A stretch of 64,000 nt of DNA from Pseudocercospora fijiensis CIRAD86 (GCF_000340215.1 NW_006921537.1:3207685-3271684), one strand, 5' to 3'; numbered from the stretch's first letter, positions 32,819 to 43,467 are shown. Numbers and translations are program-made. Notes: generated from the letters alone by a model not told the origin.

Positions 32819-34660
32819 CTACATCTGCTTGTAATCCACACTTCGTTGCCTCCTGCCCTTGTTCTGATGTCGATGCGGGTTGACAGGTTGTCGAAAGTAC
32901 GCACCATTCTGCTGAGCAGCAGCAGGTCCGGTAGGAGGTCCGTTGCGCTGCTGTGGACCATTCTGCCAGGACTGCTGCTGGAAGCCCATACCGTTCATGG
33001 CGTTCATGGCGTTCATGGCGTTCATTCCGTTCATTCCATTCATGCCGTTCATGCTGCCCATGTTCGGGAAGCCCATCCCATTCATCATATTCATGTTCGG
33101 AAATCCCACACCTGGCATACCCATACCCATCGGCGGCATGCCCATGCTCATGAAGTTTGGCATGCCGCCGTTCATCATCATTGGGTTCACCATGGCGTTC
33201 ATGCCGTTTTGCCCCTGAGGGATTGTCATGCTCTTCATGACGCTCTGGAAGTCGATTTCCGTGTTGCCGGTTGTAGTGGTGCCGCCGGTCATGGCTTTGG
33301 GTCCCTTCGGTGGTTCTGCCTTTGCTGTAGCAGACTTGGCGCCTGGTGCGGGTGTGCCTTGGTTTGACGCAACCTTCCTCATTTCTGCTGGGTTGCTCGG
33401 ACGTCGCTTGTTCTCAAGTTCTTCTTCCGCACCTCGCTTCTTGGAGTTTGATGGTGAAGGCGAGTTGGCGCCATTGGTCTTGGCTTGTGTTCCGTTGGCG
33501 GACGGTGACTTGGTGTCTGCAGGCTTGGACGGTTCTGGAGTCTTCGACTTCTCCTTTTCCTTTTGCTGCTTCTCAGCTTTCTTCTCCTTCTCGTAGTCGG
33601 CCAGTTCCTTGACTTTCTTGTCGTCGGGCTCAAGCTTGTCGAGAAGTGCTTGCTCGCCACAATTTGGGCAGATCAGGTCGTTGTCCAGAAGGGCGTTCTC
33701 AATGCAGTCTTGACAGTACGTCATGTGGCAGCAAGGTGTCTGAACGGGATTGACAAATGGTCGTTTATCAAGCATACATTCCAGACCACGCTCACGAAGT
33801 TCTTCGTCACCTTGAGCAAGCTCCTTAGCCTTCTCGGCAGTGGCCTTCTGCTGCTCCTGCAGCTTCTGCCAGGTGGCTTCATCAGTCTTGACGCGGACGT
33901 AATCACCATCGTTAGTCATGAAGACACCTTGTGGAAGCTCTTTGGTTGTGTCTGGTTCCTCAATCTTCTCAAGCATAGAGCGTGGGATACCAGTGGTACG
34001 CTTCGGCTTCTTGCCGTCGAATGTGGGATCGTTGTTAGTTGGACAAGCTTGGATCCAGTGACCCCGCTGTCGACACCGATAGCAGACGTAGCCTGGTGGA
34101 AGCGGCTTATCAGGTACTGCAGCTTTGTAGTTACCGCGCTTAACAGGCACGCTCGCTGACGACTCAAGATCTGCTTTCAACTGGGTATTGCTAGCATTCA
34201 TTACAGCCTGCAGCTTTTCCTCCTCCGTCATATTGCTCGTATCGATAGCACCAGCCCCCACGGCTGTGCTCTTCCCAATGACTCCCTTCTCAACGCGATG
34301 CTGATTCTTTGCATAGCTTGGCATATGGCCAGTTACATATCGAGCTGCTCGTCCAGCGCCTGGCTTGGCTGCTGGGCGCCGCTGAGCAATAACTGTGGTT
34401 GAGCGTGGGATTTGAGTGGTGTCATCGTCGTAAACTGGAGATGTCAGCACATGCGCACGTGATGAATTGTTATCCGATGAATGCTTACCCTCGCTGCTAT
34501 CAGAGGCAAAAATCTCGAGATCGAAGTCCCTGCCATCGCCGAAACGGGAGATGTTGATGATTTCGCGCTTGACCTCAAACACGGAAAGACTGGTACCATC
34601 GAAATTGATCTGCATGGGCTCCTTTGAGGACTTGAATCTGAAGAAGATGGAGGAAGACAT
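32819..34660 (-). CDS. MPE1: Mpe1-type pre-mRNA cleavage/polyadenylation factor (RBBP6 family)
   Basis: Subunit of the nuclear cleavage and polyadenylation factor. Exons 34660-34489 and 34434-32819 give 595 residues. Order: DWNN ubiquitin-like domain (1 to ~77, IFFRFKSSKEP...), linker with TGHMPSYAKNQHRVEKG, CCHC knuckle (CYRCRQRGHWIQAC, ~175-188), FMTNDGDYVRV, then a RING/U-box-like domain (CMLDKRPFVNPVQTPCC, YCQDCI, CPNC; ~290-335), a Lys/Glu coiled stretch, and a Met/Asn/Gly-repeat tail. The intron 34435-34488 is 54 nt and stop-free, so unspliced mRNA would stay in frame; splicing is favoured because it restores the DWNN end (SSE|VYDDD). The second Cys of the RING motif is Asp. Confidence 0.92.
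   Translation of the reverse strand: MSSSIFFRFKSSKEPMQINFDGTSLSVFEVKREIINISRFGDGRDFDLEIFASDSSEGKHSSDNNSSRAHVLTSPVYDDDTTQIPRSTTVIAQRRPAAKPGAGRAARYVTGHMPSYAKNQHRVEKGVIGKSTAVGAGAIDTSNMTEEEKLQAVMNASNTQLKADLESSASVPVKRGNYKAAVPDKPLPPGYVCYRCRQRGHWIQACPTNNDPTFDGKKPKRTTGIPRSMLEKIEEPDTTKELPQGVFMTNDGDYVRVKTDEATWQKLQEQQKATAEKAKELAQGDEELRERGLECMLDKRPFVNPVQTPCCHMTYCQDCIENALLDNDLICPNCGEQALLDKLEPDDKKVKELADYEKEKKAEKQQKEKEKSKTPEPSKPADTKSPSANGTQAKTNGANSPSPSNSKKRGAEEELENKRRPSNPAEMRKVASNQGTPAPGAKSATAKAEPPKGPKAMTGGTTTTGNTEIDFQSVMKSMTIPQGQNGMNAMVNPMMMNGGMPNFMSMGMPPMGMGMPGVGFPNMNMMNGMGFPNMGSMNGMNGMNGMNAMNAMNAMNGMGFQQQSWQNGPQQRNGPPTGPAAAQQNGAYFRQPVNPHRHQNKGRRQRSVDYKQM
32995..33180 (-). repeat. Met-Asn-Gly/Ala coding minisatellite in MPE1
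   Basis: Tandem 9-bp units (plus strand TTCATGGCG / TTCATTCCG) encode NGM and NAM repeats in the C-terminal tail of Mpe1, followed by a looser PMGMGMP pattern. Confidence 0.85.
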
Positions 34661-35519
34661 GGTGTCGGATGTGTCGAAGTCGCTCCACAGAGAGTGTAGT
34701 AGGCAACGCTACTGAGATCGAGACCGCTGGCGCGGTACTTGGAGTGATTTGAGGTGAGTCCGTTGCTTTCGAGCAATATACACAGTGCAAAGTGGAGGAA
34801 ACGGTGGTGTACAGTAGATGAACCGAAGGCGCTGCCGACTAGCTCAAGAATGACACGACCTTGATTTTGTATTGAATGAAAACTGCCTGCGACAGATAAC
34901 GGGTGGCGGCACGAGCGCAGTGACGCAGACTCGGCGCGATGAAACACTATTCAACAAGGACTGGCACAGTTCGTATGCAGTGAAGACAGAAGTCTTAGAC
35001 CCAATACCCTCGCTCTTTCTGATCTGATTGTTCTTGCCTTGTGATTGAGACGTTTCGCCTGCTCACCGACGTCCGGGCGCTGCAACAGCAGGCGCGGCGT
35101 GCGAAAGTGAGGGAGGAATTTGAAGTCGTCGCAGTCGTGATGTTAGTGTCTTGAAGTGTGCGGCGGCTGTCGTGGTCGGGGATGATGAAGGGAGGTGACA
35201 AGACTGCGGTGGTGAGGCTGATGATGATGGAGAGTGGAAGAAAGAGAAAGCGCCGGAAGAAGGGCCAGCGGAGATGGCAGGCAGAAAGGCGGACTAGACC
35301 GGTCTTTGTCAGCGGCCGGCAAACTCTAATTGCTGCGGCTATCGCCGAAGCCTTCCAAGTTGAAACTCACAGGCCACGTGACAGACCGCACATGCTTCTT
35401 GTTCTTGATACTGTGATACATGTAAAGCCATCCATAAAATTCGAGCGTAGCGACAGATCAAAACAGGCACCTAGAGCAAAATCGAGGAGCTACGTAGAGC
35501 TCGAGAACAAATCAGATTG
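34661..35519. other. MPE1 upstream region
   Basis: About 860 bp of normal composition up to the RIP boundary near 35520. A 122-codon plus frame (35158-35526) is Arg/Lys-rich and without a domain; not called. Confidence 0.4.
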
Positions 35520-36590
35520 CTACTAATAACTTACCTCCGTTTCAGCCTCTTACTATTTAAGCGTAAGGCTCCTTCTAACTCCTACCTCCGTTTAGGCCTT
35601 TGTGCATTTAGGATTACGTTGCGCGGTAGTGAATTGGTTAGATTGCACGTAATAGATTTAAATTAGGGCTAGCTTCCGTCTTTCCGAATAACCAATTATA
35701 TACTACTCTACCTAATCCTTTACCTAAAAGCCTAAAGCTAAACCGCTAATTTTTATCGTAGATTCCGCTATTAAAATACGATCTCGCTATACAAACGACA
35801 ACTAGTAAATCCAATACGAGGAGGTTGTAGCCCTACTAATTGCGAGTCTAACGATCTAAAAATCTCGTATATGCGACGTATACGCGCTAAGTTATACTAA
35901 TTTAGCCGAGCCTACTTCTATAGCTATCCGCCTATCTAAATACACCGATTCTTAATATATCGCTATATACTAAGTTAATACGTCAATACCTAGAGGTCCT
36001 TAATTAGGGCTATCCGATTAACTTCTTCGCTATACGTACCTACGCGCGACTTCTCGCTATCGAGTTCTCGTCTACGTTAGAAATAGCGAGATATTAGAGG
36101 CTAAAGGGTTAGTTTGCCCTACCGAGTCGAGACGAGTATACGACTAAATTACATAGTAAATAGATATACGGAGGTTGTAGAGGGTACTAGAAAGGTAGAC
36201 CCCCTATACTTTATTAACGTAGAAGGGCGTCGTTTGTTTACTTATAAAGTATATAGAGGTAGGTAAACGAGTTAGTCGAGAGTAGCAATTTACGTTTATC
36301 GATAATAACTTTAGCATTTCTAAAGCGACTAGCTTATTAAAATAGCGGATATTCTTAATCGCTAAATTATCTAGGTCCCGTCTCTATAAAGTGCTATACT
36401 GCGACTAATAGTTATTAAGCTATATAGCCTATTCGACATAAAATATGGTAGTAGTAACGCAACCTGTACCCGCTAGCAACGGTTTGGCTTTAGGCGCTTC
36501 GCTAGAATGAGATCTCGAATGGCGCTAAACCTAATGTGGTATAGTGTAGAAATGGAAGTCACGAGCATACACACGAATTCAACCACGAAG
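35520..36590. repeat. Small RIP-mutated patch
   Basis: About 1.1 kb of TA-rich, CA/TG-poor sequence between normal-composition flanks. It contains two imperfect copies of CTCCGTTTAGCC...TTTA.G..TAAG (35535-35568 and about 35587-35620) that also match 9827-9860 in the first island. No domain readable. Confidence 0.65.
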
Positions 36591-36597
36591 CGCCTGA

Positions 36598-36963
36598 ATG
36601 GAGGTAGTCCAACTCCATGTATTCTCAGGTAGGCTCCCTCCAACCATTGTATATCGGACAGCTCTACGGCGTCGATATGACCACACAGATTCTGTTTGGC
36701 AGCCAGCCAGCCTCGGCGACTCCTCAGAAGCCCTTAGACACTGCGAAGTAAAGGCATCCTATATCAAGACATTCATCTGCCGGCTCGTCGCAAATGCGGA
36801 ACGAACGGCGCAAAAATCCATCTCCTTGAAGTCGTACTTGAGGCGCTTCAAGCAGATCTTCAAGGCATTGAACGGTAACAATCTCGACGAGGACACGATT
36901 AGGGATGTGAACGCGATGTACCACCTGAATTTCGCATTAACCAATGTTGCCTTAGAACGATAA
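36598..36963 (+). pseudogene. Possible FluG/DUF3435-type recombinase fragment
   Basis: 121 codons directly right of the RIP patch. The C-terminal part (ASYIKTFICRLVANAERTAQ, then LKSYLRRFKQIFKALNGNNLDEDTIRDVN, then FALTN) resembles the N-terminal SAM-like part of fungal FluG/DUF3435 proteins (a SxxSYxxxLKxxFxxxxGxxLDxxIxxDVN pattern). It lacks the rest of that family, so it is a remnant at best. Recognition is by pattern only. Confidence 0.35.
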
Positions 36964-37254
36964 AGTACATCGATCACCATTTCCAAAAGAAACAAGAATC
37001 CTCAACCCAGGCCAAACCGGCTCATTTTTTTTTGTAGAGCTGCCCTTTCCCATATACCTCACAGACGATGCAAGATGTCCAAACGAGCGACAACGGGTGC
37101 AGCAGGCATTTCTCATGATCATCCATGCGTACCGGCTCATTACGTTCCTTCCGCTGCGATATTCGACCCACCATCCAACACCACCCGAGCCCACAATTCC
37201 AATTCAACGTCCGTACGCTCCTTCCTATCTTTTGCATGTGCCACAACATCCAGA

Positions 37255-37453
37255 CTATTCAAACTGTGAGTAGTAGTCGGAGATAACGACGGTGTTGATA
37301 TTAATTACGCAACCGCCACAAAAGCAACCAAGCTTGTCGCAAGTGCTGCAATCCCGCTTCGCTAGATCAAACAAGGACATACATTGGACGTGATGCAGCT
37401 GAAGCAGTCGCAGCAAGGAGAGCTGCGACTACAATAGCGAAGAAGGTCTTCAT
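37255..37453 (-). CDS. Small secreted cysteine-rich protein (effector-like)
   Basis: Not in any long open frame. ATG at 37453; exon 1 is 37453-37383, exon 2 is 37345-37255, 53 residues. A textbook signal peptide (MKTFFAIVVAALLAATASA) precedes a mature part of about 34 residues. Four Cys cluster as C-x4-C-x-C-x2-C (TCDKLGCFCGGC), then VININTVVISDYYSQFE. The intron (GTATGT...TTGCAG) is 37 nt, short for fungi; without it the frame ends after 28 codons. A TATATAA element lies upstream on this strand (about 37705-37715). It lies near a RIP patch, a setting where plant-pathogen effectors are often found. Role unknown. Confidence 0.6.
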
Positions 37454-37738
37454 GTTTGCCGGTCTCTGAAGTGAACTGGTTTGGCTGTTGTTTGTGGTGT
37501 TCGGTTTGGACAATGACATCCTCCTGTGGTACTTTCATAATCGTGGCAGGGACAGGTCGTGGTACATTTCTGCTACGCTTGCGATGATGAAGATCTACCT
37601 ATCCCCATAGTGCTGAGATCATGTCTGCTGAACAACATATTCCCCGATTGCGAGAAAATACGAAAGGTAAGACTGTCTTCGCCTGTTTGGGGCGTTCAGC
37701 CCATCGTTTATATAAGCATCGAAATTTCAATCGTCTGC

Positions 37739-39487
37739 TCAATTCCCAGCCAGTCTCAAGCCATAAACCTCCGGCTTGAACCACTCCGCCAACAAATCTT
37801 GCAGCACCTCCTTCGCTTCCGCCTTCGCAGTCTGCGAGGAGTCGCCTTTTGCTTCGATGTAAAGCTTGATCTTCGGTTCCGTTCCAGAGCCTCTGACTGT
37901 GAACACCACATTGCCAAGCTCACAAGTAATCATCTGAGCAGTAGCATCGACAGGCAAGACGGGCTTATGATCTGCAGTGCCACTGTCATAGCCAAGCGTG
38001 AGGTCTCGCCAACGTCCGATAATCCGCTTCCCAAGCTTTTCGGGTCGTTCGCCTGCATTGGAAACACGAATATCGTTGAACACTCTATTCGTCACATCAG
38101 GCGAAGGCGAGATCAGATATGTGTTGGCATCTTCGAAATAACCATAAGCCTCGTAAAGCTGCTGGAGTTTTTGATACGGTGTTAGGCCTTGCTTCTTCCA
38201 CCTCTGCCAAGCGATCAGGAACACCGCGGCAGCTGCAATGCCATCTTTGTCCCAGACCACGGAAGGAAACATGAAGCCGATGGCCTCTTCGAAGGCGAAA
38301 ACTGGCTCGTAGCCGTGCTTCTTCAGATCTTGTGCAACATTTCCAAGCCACTTGAACCCTGTGAGAGTGTCTTGAAAGTGGAAGCCCTCCTTCGCTGCCA
38401 TGCTTGCCAACATTCGTGAGGATACCGTAGAAGCGAGCATGGCTAGCTTGCTTTTGTCGCCTGGAAATGTCTCAAAAACGTGTGATGCGAAAAGGATGCC
38501 GATTTGATTGCCTGTGAACTGATGATACTGGCCGCGACTTAGGCGCTGTGCAACGGAGAAACGATCGGCATCTGGATCGTTGGCCAGGATAATGTCGGTA
38601 TGATGCCTGCTTGATTCTTGTATGGCAAGATCTAGAGCCCCTTTCTCCTCTGGGTTCGGAAATGGAACTGTCGGGAACTCGGGATCGGGCTGAGCTTGTG
38701 CGGCAACTTCTCGCATCGATGTGGTGAACCATAGCATATAAGCTATCTGCTTCATAAACTTCAAACCTACGCCATGCAGTGGTGTATAAGTAAAAGGCAT
38801 GGCTTGCTCGACAGTCGGAAGTGGCCACACGAGCTCGCGGACATGGTCCAAGTAGGATTTGGCGGCATCTGAGAAGACGTTGCGGACATTCTCGTGACTA
38901 TCAACAAGTGAATCATCCCATGTTGCGATGTCTTGGACATGGTCTATGGCAGCAGCGATACCGACGTCATGAGGAGGAATGATCTGGCTGCCATTTGACC
39001 AGTACACCTTATATCCGTTGTCGTTCTTGGGATTATGCGAAGCTGTGACCATCACACCTGCCGCTGCCGCGTAATGGGTGACTGAAAAGGGGACCATGGG
39101 AGTGTGCACAAGCTGGCCAAACCAGAGGACTGTAAAGCCCTTTTCCAGGAAAACTGCAGCTGCAAGGCGCGCAAATCTCTCAGAATTGTGGCGAGCGTCA
39201 TAGCCGACCACAATGCTTGGGCTTTCTTTGGAGCTTGATGCACTCTGTGCGAGTATGTAGTCGGCCAGTCCTTGGGAGGCTTGCAAGACTGTGAGTGAGT
39301 TCATGAAAGCGAACCCGGCTTTCATGGATGCACGAAGACCGGCAGTGCCGAAAGCGATTCGCTTTCTGAGTCGAAGTTCCAGTTCGGCATGGTTGCTGTC
39401 TCTCAGCAGCTGCTCTATCTCGAGTCTTGTGTTTTTATCCTTGTCTTGAGAGAGCCACCGTTGGGCTAGACTCGCGATGGATGTCAT
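37739..39487 (-). CDS. PGM3: Phosphoglucomutase/phosphopentomutase (PGM2/Pgm3 type)
   Basis: Cytosolic alpha-D-phosphohexomutase-superfamily enzyme interconverting 1- and 5/6-phosphates of pentoses or glucose. From ATG 39487 it is 582 residues; the frame stays open to an ATG at 39643, which would add 52 residues, some basic. The shorter start matches family N-termini (SLAQRWLSQDKD...). Motifs: phosphoserine loop TASHNPKNDNGYKVYW, metal loop DPDADR, sugar loop TGFKWLG, FAFEEAIGFMF, and phosphate-binding RGSGTEPKIK. The segment after GVGLKFMKQ (IAYMLWFTTSMREVA) differs from what I expect of the family but keeps frame and has no splice sites. All catalytic loops are intact. Confidence 0.92.
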   Translation of the reverse strand: MTSIASLAQRWLSQDKDKNTRLEIEQLLRDSNHAELELRLRKRIAFGTAGLRASMKAGFAFMNSLTVLQASQGLADYILAQSASSSKESPSIVVGYDARHNSERFARLAAAVFLEKGFTVLWFGQLVHTPMVPFSVTHYAAAAGVMVTASHNPKNDNGYKVYWSNGSQIIPPHDVGIAAAIDHVQDIATWDDSLVDSHENVRNVFSDAAKSYLDHVRELVWPLPTVEQAMPFTYTPLHGVGLKFMKQIAYMLWFTTSMREVAAQAQPDPEFPTVPFPNPEEKGALDLAIQESSRHHTDIILANDPDADRFSVAQRLSRGQYHQFTGNQIGILFASHVFETFPGDKSKLAMLASTVSSRMLASMAAKEGFHFQDTLTGFKWLGNVAQDLKKHGYEPVFAFEEAIGFMFPSVVWDKDGIAAAAVFLIAWQRWKKQGLTPYQKLQQLYEAYGYFEDANTYLISPSPDVTNRVFNDIRVSNAGERPEKLGKRIIGRWRDLTLGYDSGTADHKPVLPVDATAQMITCELGNVVFTVRGSGTEPKIKLYIEAKGDSSQTAKAEAKEVLQDLLAEWFKPEVYGLRLAGN

Positions 39488-40678
39488 AGCCGTGGGTGTT
39501 GCAAGATGGTCTAATATGTCCTCGGGTCTCTTCACTTGGTGGGCCCGTGTCTTCCCAATAAGGAAGGACCGTACCGATGTACTGTATGCTGCTGAATTGT
39601 TATCTGGGCGATTCTTGCCACAGCCGCTGCGTTGGGCTAGCAAACATGACCGTTTGTGTGAGCTGACCTGGCCTCGCCTTGCGACTGCACACCAGCAGTG
39701 CAGGAGCTGCCGTGGTGTCTGTTCGGTGCAATAGTCTGATGGTCAATGAGATGAAGTGCTTTGCCCAACGGAGTCCTCAACGATCTTTTCGTGCGAGCGC
39801 CTGAGGCATGTCATTTGGCCCACGTGGAGACACGCCCACGCCCACGCCCACGCCAAGCCTGTGGGGGCAACACGTCTCCGGAGTTCGAACAGCCTTCGTA
39901 CACCTTTTCCGTCATCAAACAACCAATACATCAACTCATGTCAGTCAAGGCCCACCATCAGCTCAGCTCAACTGTCCAACCTGCGCTTGACAACGTGGGC
40001 ACGCGTGCGCAGCTACGACAACGTCGGGGTAGGACTAGCTCTGTCAACCACGCACATCGAACCGCGCGGTGCACTCATCCACGCGAGAGACACGACATTA
40101 TTGCCAATTCGATGTCCCGATACCCTCGTCCGTATTACGGCCATCCGGAGAATCTGTCCTCCATGGCACCGGTGCGAACAACGCAGCTTCCCACCGAGTT
40201 CATGCAATCTCAGCACATGTCGGGCATATGGCACGACATGGGTAGCACAAGGCTGGCGTCTCTGGAACACAGCGCGCCTGCGGAACTGCGGCCCGATATG
40301 GTGTGCGCTGTGTAACGGACGATCGAGTGATATGGAGGCATCTCGCTGTGTGTCTCCTCTGTGGAGATGGCCATTCATGAATATGAACAGCTCATCCACA
40401 TGTGCCTCACCGACTCACCAGCGCCGAGCTCGGCTGCCAGTGTTACACTCTCGTAACCACGCCAAAGCTGCAACCTATCAAGGCAAGGTCAATGTGGCTG
40501 GCCATCCTTCGATATGCTGTCACCTGTGAATTGATTGCAACGATATGTACTCACCGCTGAGTTGGCTATCGGCACCTCGGCAGCTAATCCGCGTGGGATT
40601 CCTCCCAGCAAACTCACCGCTAAGATCATCTGAAGTGTTCCTTGGTGCGCTGCAAGGTCACTGCCGCGAAAGGTGCTT

Positions 40679-41008
40679 TCATCCGTTCTGCGAGACCTCG
40701 ATAAAGACATCGCTCCAACCCAAGACGTCAACGACTTCGTGGCCTATCGCGACACCGAATCGCGGATGCTTGTAGACGAGATGCATACCCATTCTAGCGG
40801 GATTCCAGCATTGTTCTAGCGCTTCCCATCCTGGTAAGCAATTCCAGCAAGTTTCAGCCTCCTTTGCTTGACGGCAGAGTTTTGCCAGCACGTCGCCTGC
40901 AGGCCTGACGTCGAGCTTCAGCACACCGGCATCAGCCTGCAGGAGTAGTTCCGGTATATTTTGGACTCGAGAGTCGAAGGATGCACTTTTACCGGATCTA
41001 ACCACCAA
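40679..41008 (-). CDS. Hypothetical small protein, doubtful
   Basis: 109 codons, not recognised. Composition is protein-like (NIPELLLQADAGVLKLDV, then ETCWNCLPGWEALEQCW, then HEVVDVLGWSDVFIEV) with several Trp and Cys. No signal peptide and no known motif. Could be a lineage-specific gene, a fragment of a larger spliced gene, or chance. Confidence 0.28.
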   Translation of the reverse strand: MVVRSGKSASFDSRVQNIPELLLQADAGVLKLDVRPAGDVLAKLCRQAKEAETCWNCLPGWEALEQCWNPARMGMHLVYKHPRFGVAIGHEVVDVLGWSDVFIEVSQNG

Positions 41009-41422
41009 CGCCCGCCGCCCACGCTACCCTGCATCACTACCTTTCTGGGAAGAGATCTCGTCGAGTAGCGTGTAGTGGATCAACGGGACACGCTGCTTTG
41101 TCGCGTCACTGCTCATTCGAGTCGAGAGCGAAAATACGCCAGATACGGTACGCCCTTCTGTGGCCAATCGTGAGCCTCCTTCACTCTGCTGCACTTCGGT
41201 AAGTCTTCTTGAACCCGCATGGAGGGAGCCTCTTTGGTTCTCGGCCGCACTTGGGCAGACCTTCCATTCCATATTTCATCTTGTCGCTGCCCGCATATGC
41301 TGCCTTCTTCGCGGCCCTGCGCCGATTGACTGTGACACGCTCGGCGGCATTAGACCGGCTCTATGACCTCAGGGGAGCAGGAGAGTGTCACAGGACGGCC
41401 ACATGGCAAGACCGCTTCACTT

Positions 41423-41437
41423 CACGTGAGTCACGTG
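41423..41437 (+). promoter_or_regulatory. Gcn4/CpcA-type site between two E-boxes
   Basis: TGAGTCA (41427-41433), the Gcn4/CPC1 consensus, is overlapped by CACGTG at 41423-41428 and 41432-41437, about 100 bp upstream of the amino-acid permease ATG. Suggests control by amino-acid starvation and a bHLH factor. Inferred from consensus and position. Confidence 0.6.
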
Positions 41438-41534
41438 AGTGAGTGCCGCGAAGAAGCGGTGGACCGTCACATATACTTGAAGTTTTTTCTTTTACAGTGA
41501 CTTGACCTCGACACGAACCGATTGAATTGACAAT

Positions 41535-43467
41535 ATGGATCCAGACCACCCTCAACACAGCGTTAGGGCCGAGAAGGCAAGCTCGTTAGCCGCCGCCAAT
41601 GTCAGCGACACTCGACAGGAAGACCAGACACGGCCTGTTATGGCTACAATACACGATGACGATGAGAGACTCCTGGCTCAGATAGGCTATAGACAGGTTT
41701 GCGACTCGATCACCCAAGAATCATGGAACGAAGCTGACATCGCCAGGAACTGCGACGAGAGTTTACGAGATGGTCGACAATCTCATACGCCATCTCGATT
41801 CTTGGTGTCCTCGGTTCTCAACCTGCCACCTATGGAGTGCCAATCAGCGTTGGAGGTCCAGCAACTTCGGTATGGGCATGGTTCATCGGCTCGATCATGG
41901 CATATGTCATCGCCACTTCAGGTGAGTCCATCCAACGACATTTGCGCGGAAAAAAGATGACGCTAAGCCCAGACTACAGTCTCCGAGCTTGTCTCTGCCT
42001 ACCCAACAGCTGGTGGCATGTATTTCGTCACGAAGAAGGTCGTTCGGGAAGACCACGTGCCAATCTGGGCGTGGTGCATTGGATGGTGCAACTTCTTGGG
42101 CCAAGCATGTGGAGTTGCCTCGATCGCCTACACAATTGGGCAGATGGTGCTTGCTGGAGTAAGCATGAACTCGGGAATGCTGGGTGATGGCAGCTACACA
42201 TACTCTCCGTATGTTCGACTCCTCTACATCTATCTCTGACTTCTGCTGACTGACATGAAACAGAAAGCCTTGGACTACAGTCGTAGTCGCCATCGTCTGC
42301 CTCTTCATCTTCGCCATCATCTGCTCCCTAACCACCAAGAAGCTACACCAGATCATCCTCTGGTTTGCGCCCATCAACCTCTTGGCCACCATCATCATCG
42401 GCATCGTTCTGCTGGTGTATACCGCACGAACCGAATCCGGCCTGCGCAGCGCGCACTTCGTTTTCTGCGATTTTCGCGACCTATCTGGCTGGGGCAACAA
42501 AGCCTTTTCCTTTCTCTTGGGTTTCCTGAACGTGGCATGGGTCATGACAGATTACGACGCAACCACTCACATGTCCGAAGAAACACACGACGCCGGAATC
42601 CAAGGTCCTCGCGCCATCAGATTCGCCATCATCACGGCTGGACTCCAAGGCTGGTTCCTCAACATCGTCTTCACCTTCTGTCTAACCGAAACCTACATGG
42701 ACGACATCGTAAAATCCCCAACCGGCTTACCCGTAGCCCAGATATTCCTCAACGCAGTCGGCAACCGCGGTGGAAGCGCTATGCTCGCTATGGTCCTACT
42801 CGTTCAATTCTTCACCGGAGCCTCAGCCATGCTCGCGAACGCACGCATGGCCTATGCCTTTGCCCGCGACGAAGCCCTCCCCTTCTCCGACCACTTCAGC
42901 GAAATCTGGGAATGGAGCGGCACACCCGTAAAAGCCGTCTGGCTCGTCGCATTCTTCTGCATGGCCCTCAACCTCATCGGCATCGGCTCAACCCAAACCA
43001 TCACAGCAATCTTCAACCTCTGCGCCCCATGTCTGGATCTAAGTTACATCGCGGTAATCTTCGCTCGAAGGGTCTACGCCATGGAAATCGAAAGCGGAAA
43101 ATACACTCTCGGCTGGAAAAGCTTGCCTCTCAATATCCTCGCAATCTGTTGGGTCGCTTTCATCAGCGTGGTGCTGTTCTTCCCACCCGCATATCCCGTC
43201 ACACCACTTAATATGAACTATGCGATTGTTGTCGCGGCTTTTGTGGCCATCTTCGCTCTCTCATGGTGGTGGCTTGGTGCGAGGAATCGATATTCTGGAC
43301 CGCGGACTGTGGATATTATGGAGAGGGTACCGGTTGTTAACCCCGATGATCCGCCGCTGTATCAACGTTCTTCGTCGTATGGGTCGATTACTCCGGAGCT
43401 TGAGACGGAGCCGGGTTTGCGTCCGAAGGGTTTGAGGGATCAGGAGGGGATTTCGTCAGCCGACTAG
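41535..43467 (+). CDS. Amino-acid/GABA permease, APC superfamily, four exons
   Basis: Plasma-membrane uptake transporter of the fungal GABA/choline permease type. Exons 41535-41696, 41747-41921, 41980-42208 and 42264-43467 give 589 residues. Splicing restores the family start: DERLLAQIGYRQ|ELRREFTRWS, then TISYAISILGVLGSQPATYGVPISVGG, and SELVSAYPTAGGMYFVTKKVV. About 12 membrane segments follow. Conserved cytoplasmic motifs (HMSEETHDAGIQGPRAI, ARMAYAFARDEALPFSDHF) are present. The C-terminal tail is hydrophilic, with an acidic/Pro region. Introns are 50-58 nt. The promoter carries a Gcn4-type site. The specific substrate is not decidable from sequence. Confidence 0.93.

Larger units (their letters stand above)
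39488..41534. other. 2-kb intergenic region with doubtful small frames
   Basis: No recognised gene. It contains a CACGCC hexamer array (about 39833-39856). A 67-codon plus frame starts at 40112 (MSRYPRPYYGHPENLSS...). A 109-codon minus frame lies at 40679-41008 with Trp/Cys-rich natural-looking sequence (CWNCLPGWEALEQCW); it may be an orphan or a gene remnant. The right end is the permease promoter. Confidence 0.4.

Noticed and set aside
42255..43211. 318-codon frame overlapping the permease
   Set aside because: Arg/His-rich shadow in another frame of permease exon 4.
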